A stretch of DNA of 64,000 bases from NCBI GenBank assembly GCA_014898415.1, contig RCTD01000002.1:2108001-2172000 (forward strand), given 5' to 3'. Made by a program: the position numbers and the translations under genes. The stretch is from Stromatinia cepivora. Its lineage: Eukaryota; Ascomycota; Leotiomycetes; Helotiales; Sclerotiniaceae. The number at the start of each line of letters is the position of its first letter. Positions within the stretch are counted from its first letter, which is position 1. This document shows, in pieces, positions 46,563 to 57,846 of the stretch. Under the pieces are notes generated by a model. It was not told the origin of the DNA and made no database searches. It was given only the letters and a program-made list of their open reading frames with translations.

Positions 46563-47591
46563 ATGACCGAAGACGATGTTAAAACTACAGAAGCTTCGAA
46601 TGGAGCTGCACAGGAAGAAGATGAGGAGGATGATTATATGAATATGATAATTGCGGAGCCTAGCAAACCACGCGAAAAAGAAACATATACGCAACGACGA
46701 CAGCGCATTCAACGCGAATCGGAAGCGCGATCGCGCACGAAATCGAAAGCTGAAGTTGCGGCGGAAGAAGCGGCGGCGAGGGAAAATGCATTATCGAAAT
46801 CGATGTTGGAGGGTCCGGCGAGCGCAAATAGTAAGGGGTTGAAGATGATGGCGAAGATGGGGTTTACGCCGGGAGTCGCGCTGGGGGCGAAGGATAATGT
46901 GGGAGCGAGGTTGGAACCGGTGGTGGTGAGTGTTAAGGAGGGGAAGGGGGGGATTGGGTTGGAGGAGGAGAGGAAGAGGAGGGTTAGGGAGGAGGTGGAG
47001 AGGGTGGGGAAGAGGGTTAGGGTGGAGGAGGGGGAGTATAGGGAGAGGGTTGGGAGGGAGAGGGAGGAGGGGAGATTGGAGGGATTGGTGGGGGCGGCGA
47101 TGAGGGTTGCGGAGAGGATGGATGGGGAGAGAGAGGAGGAGGTACTGGAGAATGCGATTGATAATCGTAGTGAGGGGGCTGGGGAAACTCAAGATGGGAT
47201 AAAACGTAAGATTTCTACAAAGCCATTGAAGCGGATCAATATTTTATGGAGAGGATTAGTTCGAAAACGCGAAGAGAAGGAAAGGGATAGGAGGATGAGA
47301 TACGATCTCCAACAGAGTTTATCACGCCTACCGACCTACGACGATGAAGATGAAGACAAGGATGACAAAAGAGCACTGGGAAAGGACAGGATACAGCATA
47401 CTATTGTAGAAGATTTGGAGGAAGAAGACCCTGAGCTTGATGCTTTCAATTTACTGGAACCGGCCGAGAGATTACAAAAGCTTGTCGAGCATTTGAGGTC
47501 CGAGCACAATTATTGCTTCTTCTGCAAATACACATATCCCGACGATTCAATGGATGGCTGTCCAGGTCTAACGGAGGAAGATCATGATTGA
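46563..47591 (+). CDS. G-patch domain protein, GPATCH11/DUF4187 type
   Basis: Single exon, 342 aa, starting at MTEDDVKTTEASNG. The acidic N-terminus includes DDYMNMIIAEP. A G-patch-like motif covers about residues 88-120 (GLKMMAKMGFTPGVALGAK), followed by a highly charged Arg/Glu coil. The C-terminal DUF4187 segment reads LQKLVEHLRSEHNYCFFC and then a second Cys (GCPGL). G-patch proteins activate DEAH helicases in splicing or ribosome assembly; human GPATCH11 is linked to RNA processing and kinetochores. The central coding strand is almost pure purine (see findings). Confidence 0.85.
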   Translation: MTEDDVKTTEASNGAAQEEDEEDDYMNMIIAEPSKPREKETYTQRRQRIQRESEARSRTKSKAEVAAEEAAARENALSKSMLEGPASANSKGLKMMAKMGFTPGVALGAKDNVGARLEPVVVSVKEGKGGIGLEEERKRRVREEVERVGKRVRVEEGEYRERVGREREEGRLEGLVGAAMRVAERMDGEREEEVLENAIDNRSEGAGETQDGIKRKISTKPLKRINILWRGLVRKREEKERDRRMRYDLQQSLSRLPTYDDEDEDKDDKRALGKDRIQHTIVEDLEEEDPELDAFNLLEPAERLQKLVEHLRSEHNYCFFCKYTYPDDSMDGCPGLTEEDHD

Positions 47592-47775
47592 CGATCATCA
47601 AGTTACATTATGGAGATTGTAAAAACATTGTGATACTCAATATCAGTTTGTTTTGATCACTACCTCGAAGTCACTATACCTCGAATGCCTGCATAGTGCA
47701 CATGACGAAAGAAATTCATGGGTATCAATTGACTCTTATTTGTGCAACCATTCATTTATGGACCTATCTAATCAT

Positions 47776-49465
47776 TTATGTCTTGTCTAGTCTGACAGCT
47801 GGATTTCTCTCGATGAACCCTAAATCAACCTTGTGGCCTAATAATTCTCGAATGTTGTTCACCTAGAAGACGAATTATATTAGTTGTTTGTAATTCATGA
47901 GCTTGAGAGGATATATTACCTTGTATTTAATCATAGTCGGACGCTCCAAACTCAATCCCCAACCAAAGACTTTCATATCTTTTGGTAAACCCATGGCCTC
48001 CAACATCTCCGGTCTGAACATTCCACTGTTTCCGATTTCAACCAGTTTGCCGAGACCTTTGTGGTAACTGAAGATTTCCATACTTGGCTCGGTGTAAGGA
48101 TTATAAGCTGGCTTGAAGCGTAAATCTTCGAGACCCATTTTGTTGAAGAAGACCTCCATGAATTCCATTAGACCTCCAAGCGACAATCCATAATCTGCGA
48201 TAACACCCTCAACTTGGTGAAACTCAGCTAGATGCGTAGCGTCAACAGTCTCATTACGGAATACACGATCGATGGAGAAGTATCTTGCTGGAGGTGGTCG
48301 TCCATCGGGTCCTTTTTGTTGAGCTAACTTGTGCAACATTGCTGTCGAGGTCGCAGTCGTATGAGTTCTAAGAACTAGCCGTAACGATTCGTCGGCAGCC
48401 CATGGATATCTATAACCAATTGATCCGTATTTTCCTTCTTGATGAACTTCCTGAACGTTCTTCCACAATGCCTCGTAGTCTGCTTTATCCTCCTCAGACA
48501 CTGCGCGTGGTTTGTCTGCAGTTTTAGGATCCGATATGTAGAAGGTATCTTGTAAATCTCTAGCAGGATGTTGTTGTGGGACGAAAAGAGCATCGAAGTT
48601 CCAGAAGCCAGTTTCGACAAAGTTATTTGTAGGCATTTCCTCGAAACCCATTTCGAAGAAGATTTGGCGGAACTCATGTCGGACTTTATTCAGAGGATGT
48701 AATGCGCCAGAGTTTTGGTCTGCTCCAAGAGATTTGAAGTTATATGGCTTGAAAGCGGCGGTTTTCCAGGCACCCCTAAATTTGTAAGCACTATTTTGTA
48801 CCCAAAGGTGTTGTTAAAACCCACGATGCAAGCATGTCTGCTGTTAAATCTGTCTCCTCCTTGACCATTTCTAAGGCGAATTTGGGTCCCTTGGAGATCT
48901 TATAGCTAATAACCTTCTGCATCTTTACCAGCTTACGTTTCTTGAGTTCGGTTATAACTTTTGGATCTGGATGCGCACGCGTCTTTTGAATAATCTGAAG
49001 CTGTTCTCGAGTTATATCCTGGATAGAATCGGTCTGCAACAATTAGGACACATTCTTCAAAGGGGTGATTGTAGTTGGAGAACAACTCACTGATGCTACC
49101 AGCTTGCCATCTTTACCTTTTGCAATCCATTTCGACTTGAATGCTTTACCTTGTCCTACTTTGACAACATTCTTATCTCCTACAGCAGCTTCTAATTCTG
49201 AAACTGTGAGCCCATCCATTGCCTTTTGTAAAGCTTCGAAAACTCGTGCCTCATGACTGCCATTGCTTGCAATTTCTTCAGCTTCGGCCTCCAGTATAAC
49301 TTCTTCTCGATCTATTGTCTCGTATGAAATCATGGACCTTGAACCAAGTCTATCCAAAGCACCTTTGATGTCCGTGGACTTTTGAAGAGGGAATGCTTCC
49401 GAGGAAAGGATATTGTCATTTTGAGAGAGTGCCTGAAGGATTTCAGACGGTAGATCGGTCGCCAT
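47776..49465 (-). CDS. frs2: Phenylalanyl-tRNA synthetase alpha subunit, cytosolic
   Basis: Four exons (49465-49091, 49033-48825, 48775-47920, 47862-47776), 508 aa. The N-terminal winged-helix tRNA-binding region occupies residues 1-190. The class II core shows [19 protein letters not shown], motif 2 ([19 protein letters not shown]) and motif 3 ([16 protein letters not shown]), with [11 protein letters not shown] between. The last exon supplies [16 protein letters not shown]. It charges tRNA-Phe as an alpha2-beta2 tetramer with Frs1 in the cytoplasm. The GTGGGT donor after LAS is the only one in phase. No mitochondrial leader is seen, so this is the cytosolic form. Confidence 0.95.
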
Positions 49466-50530
49466 TTTGAAAATCTACAAGTTTGTTGTTACAATGATAA
49501 TAAATCCAAGAGGTGACTCAATCCCAATAATTTTGAAGTTCAGGTGGGGTGTTGCCTTAGGATATTTTAAGGCATTAGGAGGGGTTTTTTAAATCCAACC
49601 CCACCGATGAATCTACCCACCAAAATCGAAATAAATAGATCTACTAGGTTCCTACGATCTTATAGCATTCACAATCAGATGGTCCTTCAATGTTGTTCAA
49701 TGTTCCAATTACCTAGATTTGGCAATCAAATACTACTCCTTCAAGCTTTTCAATATCCCCGATAATCCATGTAGGTACTTCAAGTCCACGTCTTAAATTA
49801 TAGACACTTTTCAAAGTTCAAAGTTCTTTTTCAATTTGCCTTAATAGCCTTTTGTTGATCCTTCAACAGCAAGTTCGATATTGAATCAAATTGTCATTAT
49901 TTGATCTGAATACTTGAAGCGACAAATGTTGCTATTATATCTCATTATTATTTAACATCAACATTGTGAAGATCTAGAGCACTTTCTAGTGATTTTGGCC
50001 TTGGCGGGCAGATTTTGACATGCCACTTGATGCCAGACACTCTGGCACTTTGTACTATTTTCGTCTCACTTAATACTCTGCTAGTCACGCCAGCATCCCG
50101 GCACATGGTTGAGGATAAGGTGAACATACCCAAGATCGATGTGGGGGACTTTATTGTTTCCAAAAATGATTCTTCATCACAGCATGTCGTATCGGAAAAG
50201 AGGATTCGGTGGTATTTATGGCATAGTACGTAGTACGTGACTACAGCACAACCATGTACAAGGATCTCGCCCCTCCTAGGATTTCGAAACACCAACAGCT
50301 GTAAGCTCTTGTCCATTTATATATCACATATCCTTCCTCGAATGTACTTTTTCTTCACTTGCTATACATTATTATCTCTAGCTATTCAAAAATATCATTT
50401 ACCATTGTCTGGGCGCCAGGCCAAATATCGAGAGGCAGTAGCTCCAAGTGTCACTATAGCCACGAGATCCTACTGCAAGACCTCGTTGGCAGCTCATATA
50501 CCATACGCTGACCCATCTCTTTGCATCAAG
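49466..50530. other. Intergenic region
   Basis: About 1.1 kb, divergent promoters of frs2 and the next gene. The plus frame is open from 50237 but I place the start at 50531. No other coding support. Confidence 0.4.
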
Positions 50531-51325
50531 ATGTGTTTAGGGATGACTTGCTGCACCGATAGAACATCATCTTCAACTAAATCTCCTACTTCCTTTCATT
50601 TATTCGCAAAGCTACCCACCGAGCTCCGTCTTCAAATCTGGAACTACGCGATCTTACTCACCTCACCATATGTTGGTCTATCCTGGTCCTCATCAAAAAA
50701 TCGTTTCATCTCTGATCGAAAGCCTCCTTCTTTGCTTCATATCTCAAGCGAGTCCCGTTCAATAGCACTTGCTTATTGGACTTTCTCATCTCCCGTCTTC
50801 TCTCACACCTGTATCAATTATGATCGAGACTTCTTGTGCTTCAATTGGCCATCATTGGGGGGTATCCCAGGTCGTCTGGGTGGAAAAATTACGGAAGAAG
50901 AATGTAGGAAGATAAAAAGGATTCTTATACACGAGCACTACCTGATCCCGCACGTGTTTGATAATCTACGAGAGTTCAAGAGATTCGAAGGGTTGGAAGA
51001 ATTGGCCGTCGCATGCTATCATGATAATTTAATGGGCATGAGGAGGTATGGGTATATGTTTGCACAAATGTGTTTCGATAAGGTAGACGAAGTTGAACGT
51101 GGTTGGCCTGCACATTGGCCGAAGCTAGTTTGTCTAGCAGAAGGGACAGGACAGTGTTCCAAACATTGGTGGTTCGACAGGTGGAATGATAGAGCGATGT
51201 CTAGATCGGATCGAAATTGGCAAGAGAAAATGGCGATGCTTGTAAGGGTAACAGCTAGGAATGACATTGATCCCGAAGTATTTCATTATAATTCGCAGTT
51301 TTTACGCCTGGTCATGGGAACGTAG
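50531..51325 (+). CDS. 2EXR-domain protein, function unknown
   Basis: Single exon, 264 aa from MCLGMTCCTD. The segment FHLFAKLPTELRLQIWNYAI (about residues 28-47) is the signature of the 2EXR family, a large group of ascomycete proteins of unknown role found in many copies per genome. After it come PSLLHISSESRSIALAYW, usual in the family, and a Trp/His-rich C-terminal half. The open frame extends upstream to 50237 and one in-frame ATG (MYFFFTCYTLLSL) would add a hydrophobic leader, so the start is uncertain. Confidence 0.72.
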   Translation: MCLGMTCCTDRTSSSTKSPTSFHLFAKLPTELRLQIWNYAILLTSPYVGLSWSSSKNRFISDRKPPSLLHISSESRSIALAYWTFSSPVFSHTCINYDRDFLCFNWPSLGGIPGRLGGKITEEECRKIKRILIHEHYLIPHVFDNLREFKRFEGLEELAVACYHDNLMGMRRYGYMFAQMCFDKVDEVERGWPAHWPKLVCLAEGTGQCSKHWWFDRWNDRAMSRSDRNWQEKMAMLVRVTARNDIDPEVFHYNSQFLRLVMGT

Positions 51326-51804
51326 AGCAAAGCATTGCTTTGTCTCATTTGCCGTGGTTGGAACTGGCACTGCTGAAGGACGGTACAGAAACCGGGGTCG
51401 AAATATGAATGTAGTTTGTGGAATTATCATTTTGCACCGATTGTTGAATTGTAAAATCAGATGCTAAAGAGTAGATTGATTATTGTGTAACTCATCTCTT
51501 CTCTTTCGAATATAAGTTGAGAGAGTTTGAAAGATCCAATCTTCTCAGACATTCAAGTTGGTGAATCCAACATGATGCTTATGTAACCAGAACCCCTGTA
51601 ACGCCTAGGTAATCATTCTGTCCGCCTATTTCATCCCGTTGCGCATTAAAACAGCTTCAAAAAATCCCTCGAATATCGACCAGCGAATTATCAGAGCTGC
51701 AAGTCTTACTTGCCCTCTCTTTTTCACACTCAAAAGATGTGAACTTCCAAACTTCCAAACTTCCATTATAAAATACCACACATCACCAATGACTCCTGAA
51801 AGCA
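51326..51804. other. Intergenic region with short upstream ORF
   Basis: Between two plus-strand genes. An eight-codon upstream frame (51789-51815) overlaps the start of the next gene. Tandem CTTCCAAA copies lie near 51744-51766. No other feature. Confidence 0.5.
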
Positions 51805-51815
51805 ATGAACAATGA
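51789..51815 (+). promoter_or_regulatory. Short upstream ORF overlapping the Dsc4-like start
   Basis: ATG at 51789 begins a frame of eight codons (MTPESNEQ) that stops at 51815, after the main ATG at 51805, in a different frame. If transcription begins upstream of 51789, ribosomes would have to skip this ATG to start the main protein. Confidence 0.45.
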
Positions 51816-52856
51816 TTCTACATCAGTATCGGGCCCACCGGCAACCTCAACCTCTCCCCACGTCAGAAGTGGGAGCTCGAGCCGACGACGTCGACATCGT
51901 TCCAAGACCCCAGCTCAGAGAAGAGCTTACGAGCAAATGAGAAAAAAATATGAGTTGGCAAGTTCGTTGATGACGAATCTCGACTTTGCAGTTTATTGCC
52001 AACTCTGCGTGTTATATTATATGGAGTATGAAGTTCACCCTCGGTCTCTCTGATTTCCTCACGCTAATGTTCTCGAAGCTGCTCATTCTTCCAACTATGC
52101 ATGCGTGCCCTCACTCAATTTGTTATTCTTACGCCAAAGCCGAAGAATGTTAGACAGCCTCCCCAAAACTCCTCTCTGGTCATAATGTTATTGGGCACAA
52201 ATATTCTTTGTATCTTTCTACACCTTTTCCTTGCGCCATCGGGATCTAGTGAGGAGATGAGGGGTTATCTACATGGGGGGATTATCATCGACCTTATTGG
52301 CCAGAAAGGTCCCTCATCGAGGCTGAAATTGGCAGTTTTCGATTTGCTTGTATTAACTTTACAATCCATTTTATTCACAATACACCTGGATAGAGAGAAG
52401 CTTGACAAGTTTCTCACGGTCTATGGGCAAAAGACCACCGAGGCGCAAATACCCCCTTCTACACAAGATTATGATGCGGAGGAACGAGGAGTATTAAGAG
52501 ATTCTGTTGCGGGGTTGGGGGACATTGAAATGCAGCCGCTGAATTCCACAGGAGCTGCCTCTCGTCCGCATGGCCAAGAATCCACCACTGAAGCGGACGA
52601 GGAAAATGAACGAGAAGAGCTACTAGCTGAGCCGGTAAATACAGAGTCGGATGATGCACCATTGGATATTTTTTGGTCGGGGACGGCCGTTATAGGAGAG
52701 TTTAGTGTTTTAGATACCCTTCGCAGTCAGTTGGCAGTTTCAGGGACCGCTTCTGGGTCGTTACGAACACATGGTTTGTCTGCTAATGTTGCTGAGCTTA
52801 CGGCCAGGAACCCGAGACTAAGTTTTATAGCTCGAAGGTTTCGGCGCAACATGTAA
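51805..52856 (+). CDS. DUF1746 membrane protein, Dsc4-like
   Basis: Two exons (51805-52025, 52079-52856), 332 aa. The splice turns VLYYM-D into CSFFQLCMRALTQF, which rebuilds the DUF1746 core. The N-terminus is Ser-rich with [19 protein letters not shown]. Hydrophobic segments lie around residues 57-75, 78-90, 110-125 (SLVIMLLGTNILCIFLHLF) and 155-170. The C-terminal half is acidic and soluble. In fission yeast, DUF1746 protein Dsc4 is part of the Golgi Dsc E3 ligase that processes SREBP; in Aspergillus this complex matters for hypoxia. That role here is by homology. It ends 119 bp from the convergent rcl1. Confidence 0.85.
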
Positions 52857-52975
52857 TAAGACATGAATGCACGAACAAAGGTTCCGCATACAGTGTAAAG
52901 AAATGGATACATACTATATAGCATGATACTGATAAGGGTGAACGGTTAAGGTTGACTTTATTATGCTTATGCTAC

Positions 52976-54202
52976 CTACTGAACGCCTCTGCCAACATTT
53001 CCCACTCCCGTGCCCTTGACGCTTACTATGATATCCTCACTTTCATCTTCTCCTACATCCCGTAAACCCCAACTGCTTGCTCCAAACTTTTTCAGATCTC
53101 TTCCTAATCCTATTAAATCCTCTGTGGCTATTACTTCTCGCCCTAATCTTAATCTGCCAATATCCTCTGAGCCCATTGCCATCATAGTTAGTACTGTGGG
53201 TGCTCCAGCCTTGGTCACACAACCACCTTGTGATATGATTTCCAGTAGCTGATATGCGCACTGCTTTCCAATATCTTCGGGCGCGATACCTCCCGCACTC
53301 GGGGACACCACATCCGCCGAATATATTACGCCCGCCGAACTAGTTTCCGCAATCAACGCCAACCCAAATCCCACTCCCGTTCTCTTTTTCGCGCTCGGAT
53401 TCGTCTTATCCTTGGCTGGTACCAATGGCGCTTGATCATACTGTGTCGCAATATGGATATCTCCTACTAATGGATTCAAGATTCCCCTGGCCTCGTGTAT
53501 CATCCTCGCATTATGACTATTGCTCACACCGGTCGCATATGCCACTCCTCTTATCCTCCTCACCCTGCCTGGACTTCTATTCAAATGCAGAGTCTTAGGC
53601 AGTGCCTTGATTTGACTTCCAAACCTTAATTCCACCACACCTCCACCACCTTTGCCTCCGGGGCCGGGACAACTTCTTTGCAGGACTCGGATTTCTAACT
53701 TGCTGGCCATGATCCCGAATGGTTCGTAAAGTGGTAGAATGGCCGTCCTGACACTATCCACCGATATATCGCCCGCTTCCGTAGAACTTGTGATGACTCC
53801 CTCTCCCTCAAACCTTACATTGACAGCCTTCTTTGCGAAAGGCGCAAGCATACATAAAGGCAGTAAGAAATAACTCACGCCCCGAGTATTATTCGCCGGC
53901 AATTGACATTTTATCACTCCATCCACATCTGCACCCAGACCATCAATCGATCCAGCTATGACACCTGGATTATAGACCAGTGTTGTACCAGTATAGGATA
54001 TTTGTACAGAGGATCCATTGCTGATAGATTCCAGTAATCGCAAGAAGGATACTTCGTGAGGTGCAAGACCCGGATTGGTGGGTGAGGAGCTTCGAATCTG
54101 GGATATATGAATTGGGCGACCCGTTAGAGCAGAGAGAACGAGTCGGTGGCTTAGAGACTTATGAGTTGTGAATCGAAGGATTTCTGGAGTAGGGGCGGAC
54201 AT
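52976..54202 (-). CDS. rcl1: Rcl1, RNA 3'-terminal phosphate cyclase-like protein
   Basis: Single exon, 408 aa. The opening LRFTTHKSLSHRLVLSALTG, YNPGVIAGSIDGL, CQLPANNTRGVSYFLLPL and the middle RRIRGVAYATGVSNSHNARMI match the Rcl1 branch of the RNA cyclase fold. Rcl1 is a nucleolar factor of the small-subunit processome that binds Bms1 and takes part in early 18S rRNA cleavage; it lacks cyclase activity. The branch is assigned from this overall match, with length (yeast Rcl1 367 aa) a little long because of a Gly-rich insert PGPGGKGGGG and a polar tail. Confidence 0.92.
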   Translation of the reverse strand: MSAPTPEILRFTTHKSLSHRLVLSALTGRPIHISQIRSSSPTNPGLAPHEVSFLRLLESISNGSSVQISYTGTTLVYNPGVIAGSIDGLGADVDGVIKCQLPANNTRGVSYFLLPLCMLAPFAKKAVNVRFEGEGVITSSTEAGDISVDSVRTAILPLYEPFGIMASKLEIRVLQRSCPGPGGKGGGGVVELRFGSQIKALPKTLHLNRSPGRVRRIRGVAYATGVSNSHNARMIHEARGILNPLVGDIHIATQYDQAPLVPAKDKTNPSAKKRTGVGFGLALIAETSSAGVIYSADVVSPSAGGIAPEDIGKQCAYQLLEIISQGGCVTKAGAPTVLTMMAMGSEDIGRLRLGREVIATEDLIGLGRDLKKFGASSWGLRDVGEDESEDIIVSVKGTGVGNVGRGVQ

Positions 54203-55023
54203 TGTATTTTGTGTATGAGGTTTTTGGTCAGTTTCGATCGACGAAATTTATTTTTTGCGATAAATAATTCTGCCAATTATTGCTCCTGATAAGGAGGCGG
54301 TGTGATAATCTACATGCATACACATATAGATTCATTCAGGTCTAATCTGGCGTGAAAATTCTTCAAGTCTAGCAGTTTTTAGACTCTGAAAATAATCGTA
54401 AGAGCTTCTGGATGCCTTAATGACACAGAAATGAGATCAAACGATACAGCTAAGATACAAATTTACGGCATCATATCACACGATCACCCAATTTGCCTTT
54501 GGGCTGTTAAGGTCTAGGCAAAGAGAGGTCAAATCATTGGGAATTTCCATTAATACTTTCATATCTTGTGTGTGGTATTGCCCAATTGCCTAACGTAAAT
54601 TGAAGAAAACCTTAATGTCAGACGAAAAAGCGAGCGTTCATCCGGGCCAACTTGAAAATCCGTAGTCAAACTCCTCACGCATCCTCCGTAACGTGCTTTT
54701 CAGAAAAGGAAATTTGTACAAGGTGTGGTTTGTGGCATTCAGGAAGCCAGGGGTTAAGAGAAATAATAATCCGGTAGCTCTTAGTGTTACAAGGGGAACC
54801 CGCAAAAGCAAATGCAAAACTATCGACCTTAAGCCTGGACGACGATACCTGGAAAGACGACGACTGAAGACCTAAAGGGGAGCAATTCTGCTCATTAATC
54901 GATTTTGAATGTTGATCGAGAACGCCGGTCGTAAGCTGTTCGACCTAGGCTGGTGTATGTCCTTTTCCTTCCACCGAGGGAAATTATTTATGCTTCTGAT
55001 TCAACGGCTGTTGCTTCCGCTTC
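54203..55023. other. Intergenic region between two minus-strand genes
   Basis: Promoter of rcl1 and 3' flank of the PWWP gene. A 60-codon plus-strand frame near 54693 is Lys/Arg-rich but unsupported. Nothing else. Confidence 0.45.
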
Positions 55024-57117
55024 CTAGAATTCTGTTAACTTTCGTTGTGTCAATTTGGCTCGTAAGTGCATTACCTTAGGAGATTCCTCTGCTGCAACTG
55101 GATCGTCATTACTAGCCACGTCTTCTTTTGGTGGCGCGGTAATTGGTGTCTCAAGAGCCAGGGATTTCTCCTCTGTCTTTGTCTCATCGTGCTGGGCGAT
55201 GCCATTTGCTGCCACGCTGTCGGTTTTTGGCTCGTCTTTCTCCTTGCTCTCATCCCTGGAGCCGTCGGCAGCTGCCTCAGTGGTAGCTGGAGCAACCTGT
55301 TCGCTGGCGAGAAGCCTGTTCCATTTATCAAGCAAGGTCTGAGACCTGGATTTGAATTGAAAATCATCTTCTTTAGGAATGGCAGGTAGTTTTAAAATTG
55401 CTTTGAGAACTTTGTTGATTTTGGTTACTCTGATGATGCTGACCTCGAGATCGGCATAACCTTCGAGTTTGTTCACGTACTCAGACATCTGTTGCATCTC
55501 ATCCGCCTTTGGCTCCTGATCTTTGGTAAGGAGACCCTTTTGAAGCTTGTGTCTCAGGAACAAGATTTCTTTCTATAGCAGCTGTTAGATAAAACCACTA
55601 GACGTATCAAAGGATGCCAACGTACCTCTTTCTTGACTCTCTTCTCCTCAGGGGTGAGTTCTGGTTCTGGTGGAGCAACAGGGGCGGCATCTTTAGCCTT
55701 AGCAGCAGCCTTCTTTGGCTTACTCTTCTCCTTTGCGGACTTAGGCTCCTTTGGCTCTTTGGCCGCCTTTGGAGTAGACGTTCCGTTCGCAGCCTTTGGA
55801 GTGTTGTTCAATTTGATGCGAGGTTTCTTTGGGGCGGAGTCAGGCTGTCGCTGCGATATCATGTTAGTCTCGATCAAAAAATTCGCGATAGAATGGTAAC
55901 ATACAGCTTCTTCATCGGGATTCTGTGGAGGGTTCTTGCGCTTCTTCTGATTCGACTTTGGTGCTTCGACCTCATCGTCATCAGGGATAGCACTGACATC
56001 CATCATCTCTGTATCTTCATTATCGTCCAAGGTCGGGACAACCTTTGGCGTCTTCTCTTTCTTTTCTTTCTTGGCCTTCTTGGCCGCCTTCGCAGCCTCT
56101 TTGGCTTCCTCGTCAGCCCTCTTCTGCTCCATGAACTCTGTCAAGACAGTCTTAAAATAATCCAAATCGTTTTTTTCAGCAGCAAGTTGATGCGCAGCAT
56201 ACAAATCTTTGCGCATGTTATTCGGGACATCCCCAACTGTATCTAGGTCGAGATCAAGGAGGTCGTAATTAGGTATCCAGCCACTAAATCGATCAGTAAA
56301 ATTCATCTAAAGAATTCGGATGAGTGCTACCCACAACTCATTTGTAAATAAATACATAACCGGGAATGTTCTGTCTTTGGCCTTGGGGCCGCCATCTTCA
56401 TAATCACTCCTGTATGTGCCATCTGCTCTCATTGCTGTAACTGGGCGACTTTTGATGAGGGTGCTGGGAAGCATATCCTCATCACAGACAATTGCAGGCC
56501 ACAAGGGATAGCCCTTCAATCGCACATAAAAGTAGTCGCCGGGTTTCGCATCCGTGTGTGTCAACCTCGCCTTGGATTGCTTCTTGTTTAATTTTTTTTT
56601 GTGTTCCGGCACGCCAGACTTGCGTCGACCCTTCGATTTGCTGGCCGAAGCCGGGGTGCCAGTGGCAGCATCTGCTAACTCCGCAGACTCATCTGCTGCT
56701 GGAGCTGCACCCTCTGATTGTTCATCGCCCTTCGATTCTGCGTCCTCGCCCTCGCCCTCTGGAGCAGTGGACGCGGGTGGCTCCTCTTGCACCGAGCGAT
56801 CGGGGATTGTTTTTTCGTCCATTTTCTCGGTCTTAGCTTCGGCGTTGCTATCTTTAACTAATAAACAAGAGCTGAAATTAGTAATTGTAAAGTGACGTGA
56901 ATTGAGACAACAGAAAAGCATTCATACTTTCTTCCGTCGCGCTTGTGCCGGAAGTCGCGACTGGATCCTCGGAAACAGCTCCATTCTGAACACCATTGCT
57001 ACTGTTGGCGCCTTCCGACACCTCGACTTGAGGCTCTACAACAGCATCATCGGGAGCTGAAGTGTCTGCAGACTGAGGAGGCACCACCTCATCTCGCGTG
57101 CTTGCCTCATCCGCCAT
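55024..57117 (-). CDS. PWWP-domain chromatin protein (Ioc4-like)
   Basis: Five exons (57117-56928, 56857-56335, 56283-55905, 55850-55626, 55572-55024), 621 aa. Residues 1-150 are acidic and Pro/Ala-rich. A PWWP domain begins near residue 155 (KPGDYFYVRLKGYPLWPAIV) and is completed across the second intron (LFTNEFGWIPNYDLLDLD). After it come Lys-rich helices (KAAKKAKKEKKEK), a basic disordered region with PKKPRIKLNN, and a helical C-terminal domain (HKLQKGLLTKDQEP; YVNKLEGYADLEVSIIRVTKI) resembling a TFIIS-N/LEDGF-type bundle. PWWP modules read methylated H3K36 on nucleosomes; yeast Ioc4 uses one to guide the Isw1b remodeller. The partner here is inferred. Confidence 0.87.
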
Positions 57118-57846
57118 TGTCGCGACACAGCTTCAAAAAAGTTCAATGATAGTGGTAAGACGTATTGGTAGGATAGTTATTGACGCGTAAGGAATGTCTG
57201 AGATGATTAAGATAATCGCGGATGAATAATCTGATGGAGGTGATAAACTTTTTGCTGAAGAAGATGCTTTGGAATTCTGGAAATCAAAATGTCGCTTGAA
57301 AAGAAGTTACGCGCGCTACGCTAGTGAGGCAATAATCACGTGGCTTGGCTGTGGATTCTGTAGAACTCTCAACCACCCCAGCCTCCCGGATATTAGTCGG
57401 AGACAGTGATGCGCAAAGTGAGCTTCAGATAACAATAGTACTGTAACAAAGCTGCACTAACCCAAGATTGAATGTGACATTCAATATCAATGATGAAAAG
57501 TGATGTTGAAGAGAAAGAGATGATAGAAAGATTTTTTGGGATAATAAAAAAGGAATGAAAAAAATGATCAACAAGACACCATTGACAGAACCTTCTGTCG
57601 TGTCATGATCAACACACAAGTAAGAACCCGCCCACTGTCGGGCCACCTTCTGACGTAGCCAATCACTTTGCGAGCGGCGTCCGTGGCACAGGCAGCACAG
57701 TCACGAACATCGAACAAGAACCCAATAAGGATAAGGAATCCAAGGCAACCCCCGAGCAAATCAATGAATCTCGAGATATGCTTTTGACCAACTAAACCTA
57801 TCTATTATACAGCAATGCTTCGTTGAGGAGAAAAGGGGGAAGTGGC
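57118..57846. other. Intergenic region between two minus-strand genes
   Basis: Promoter of the PWWP gene and 3' flank of brr2. Small frames here are unsupported. Nothing distinctive. Confidence 0.45.

Noticed and set aside
54693..54875. 60-codon Lys/Arg-rich frame
   Set aside because: No homology recognised and no flanking gene features; basic composition alone is not evidence.
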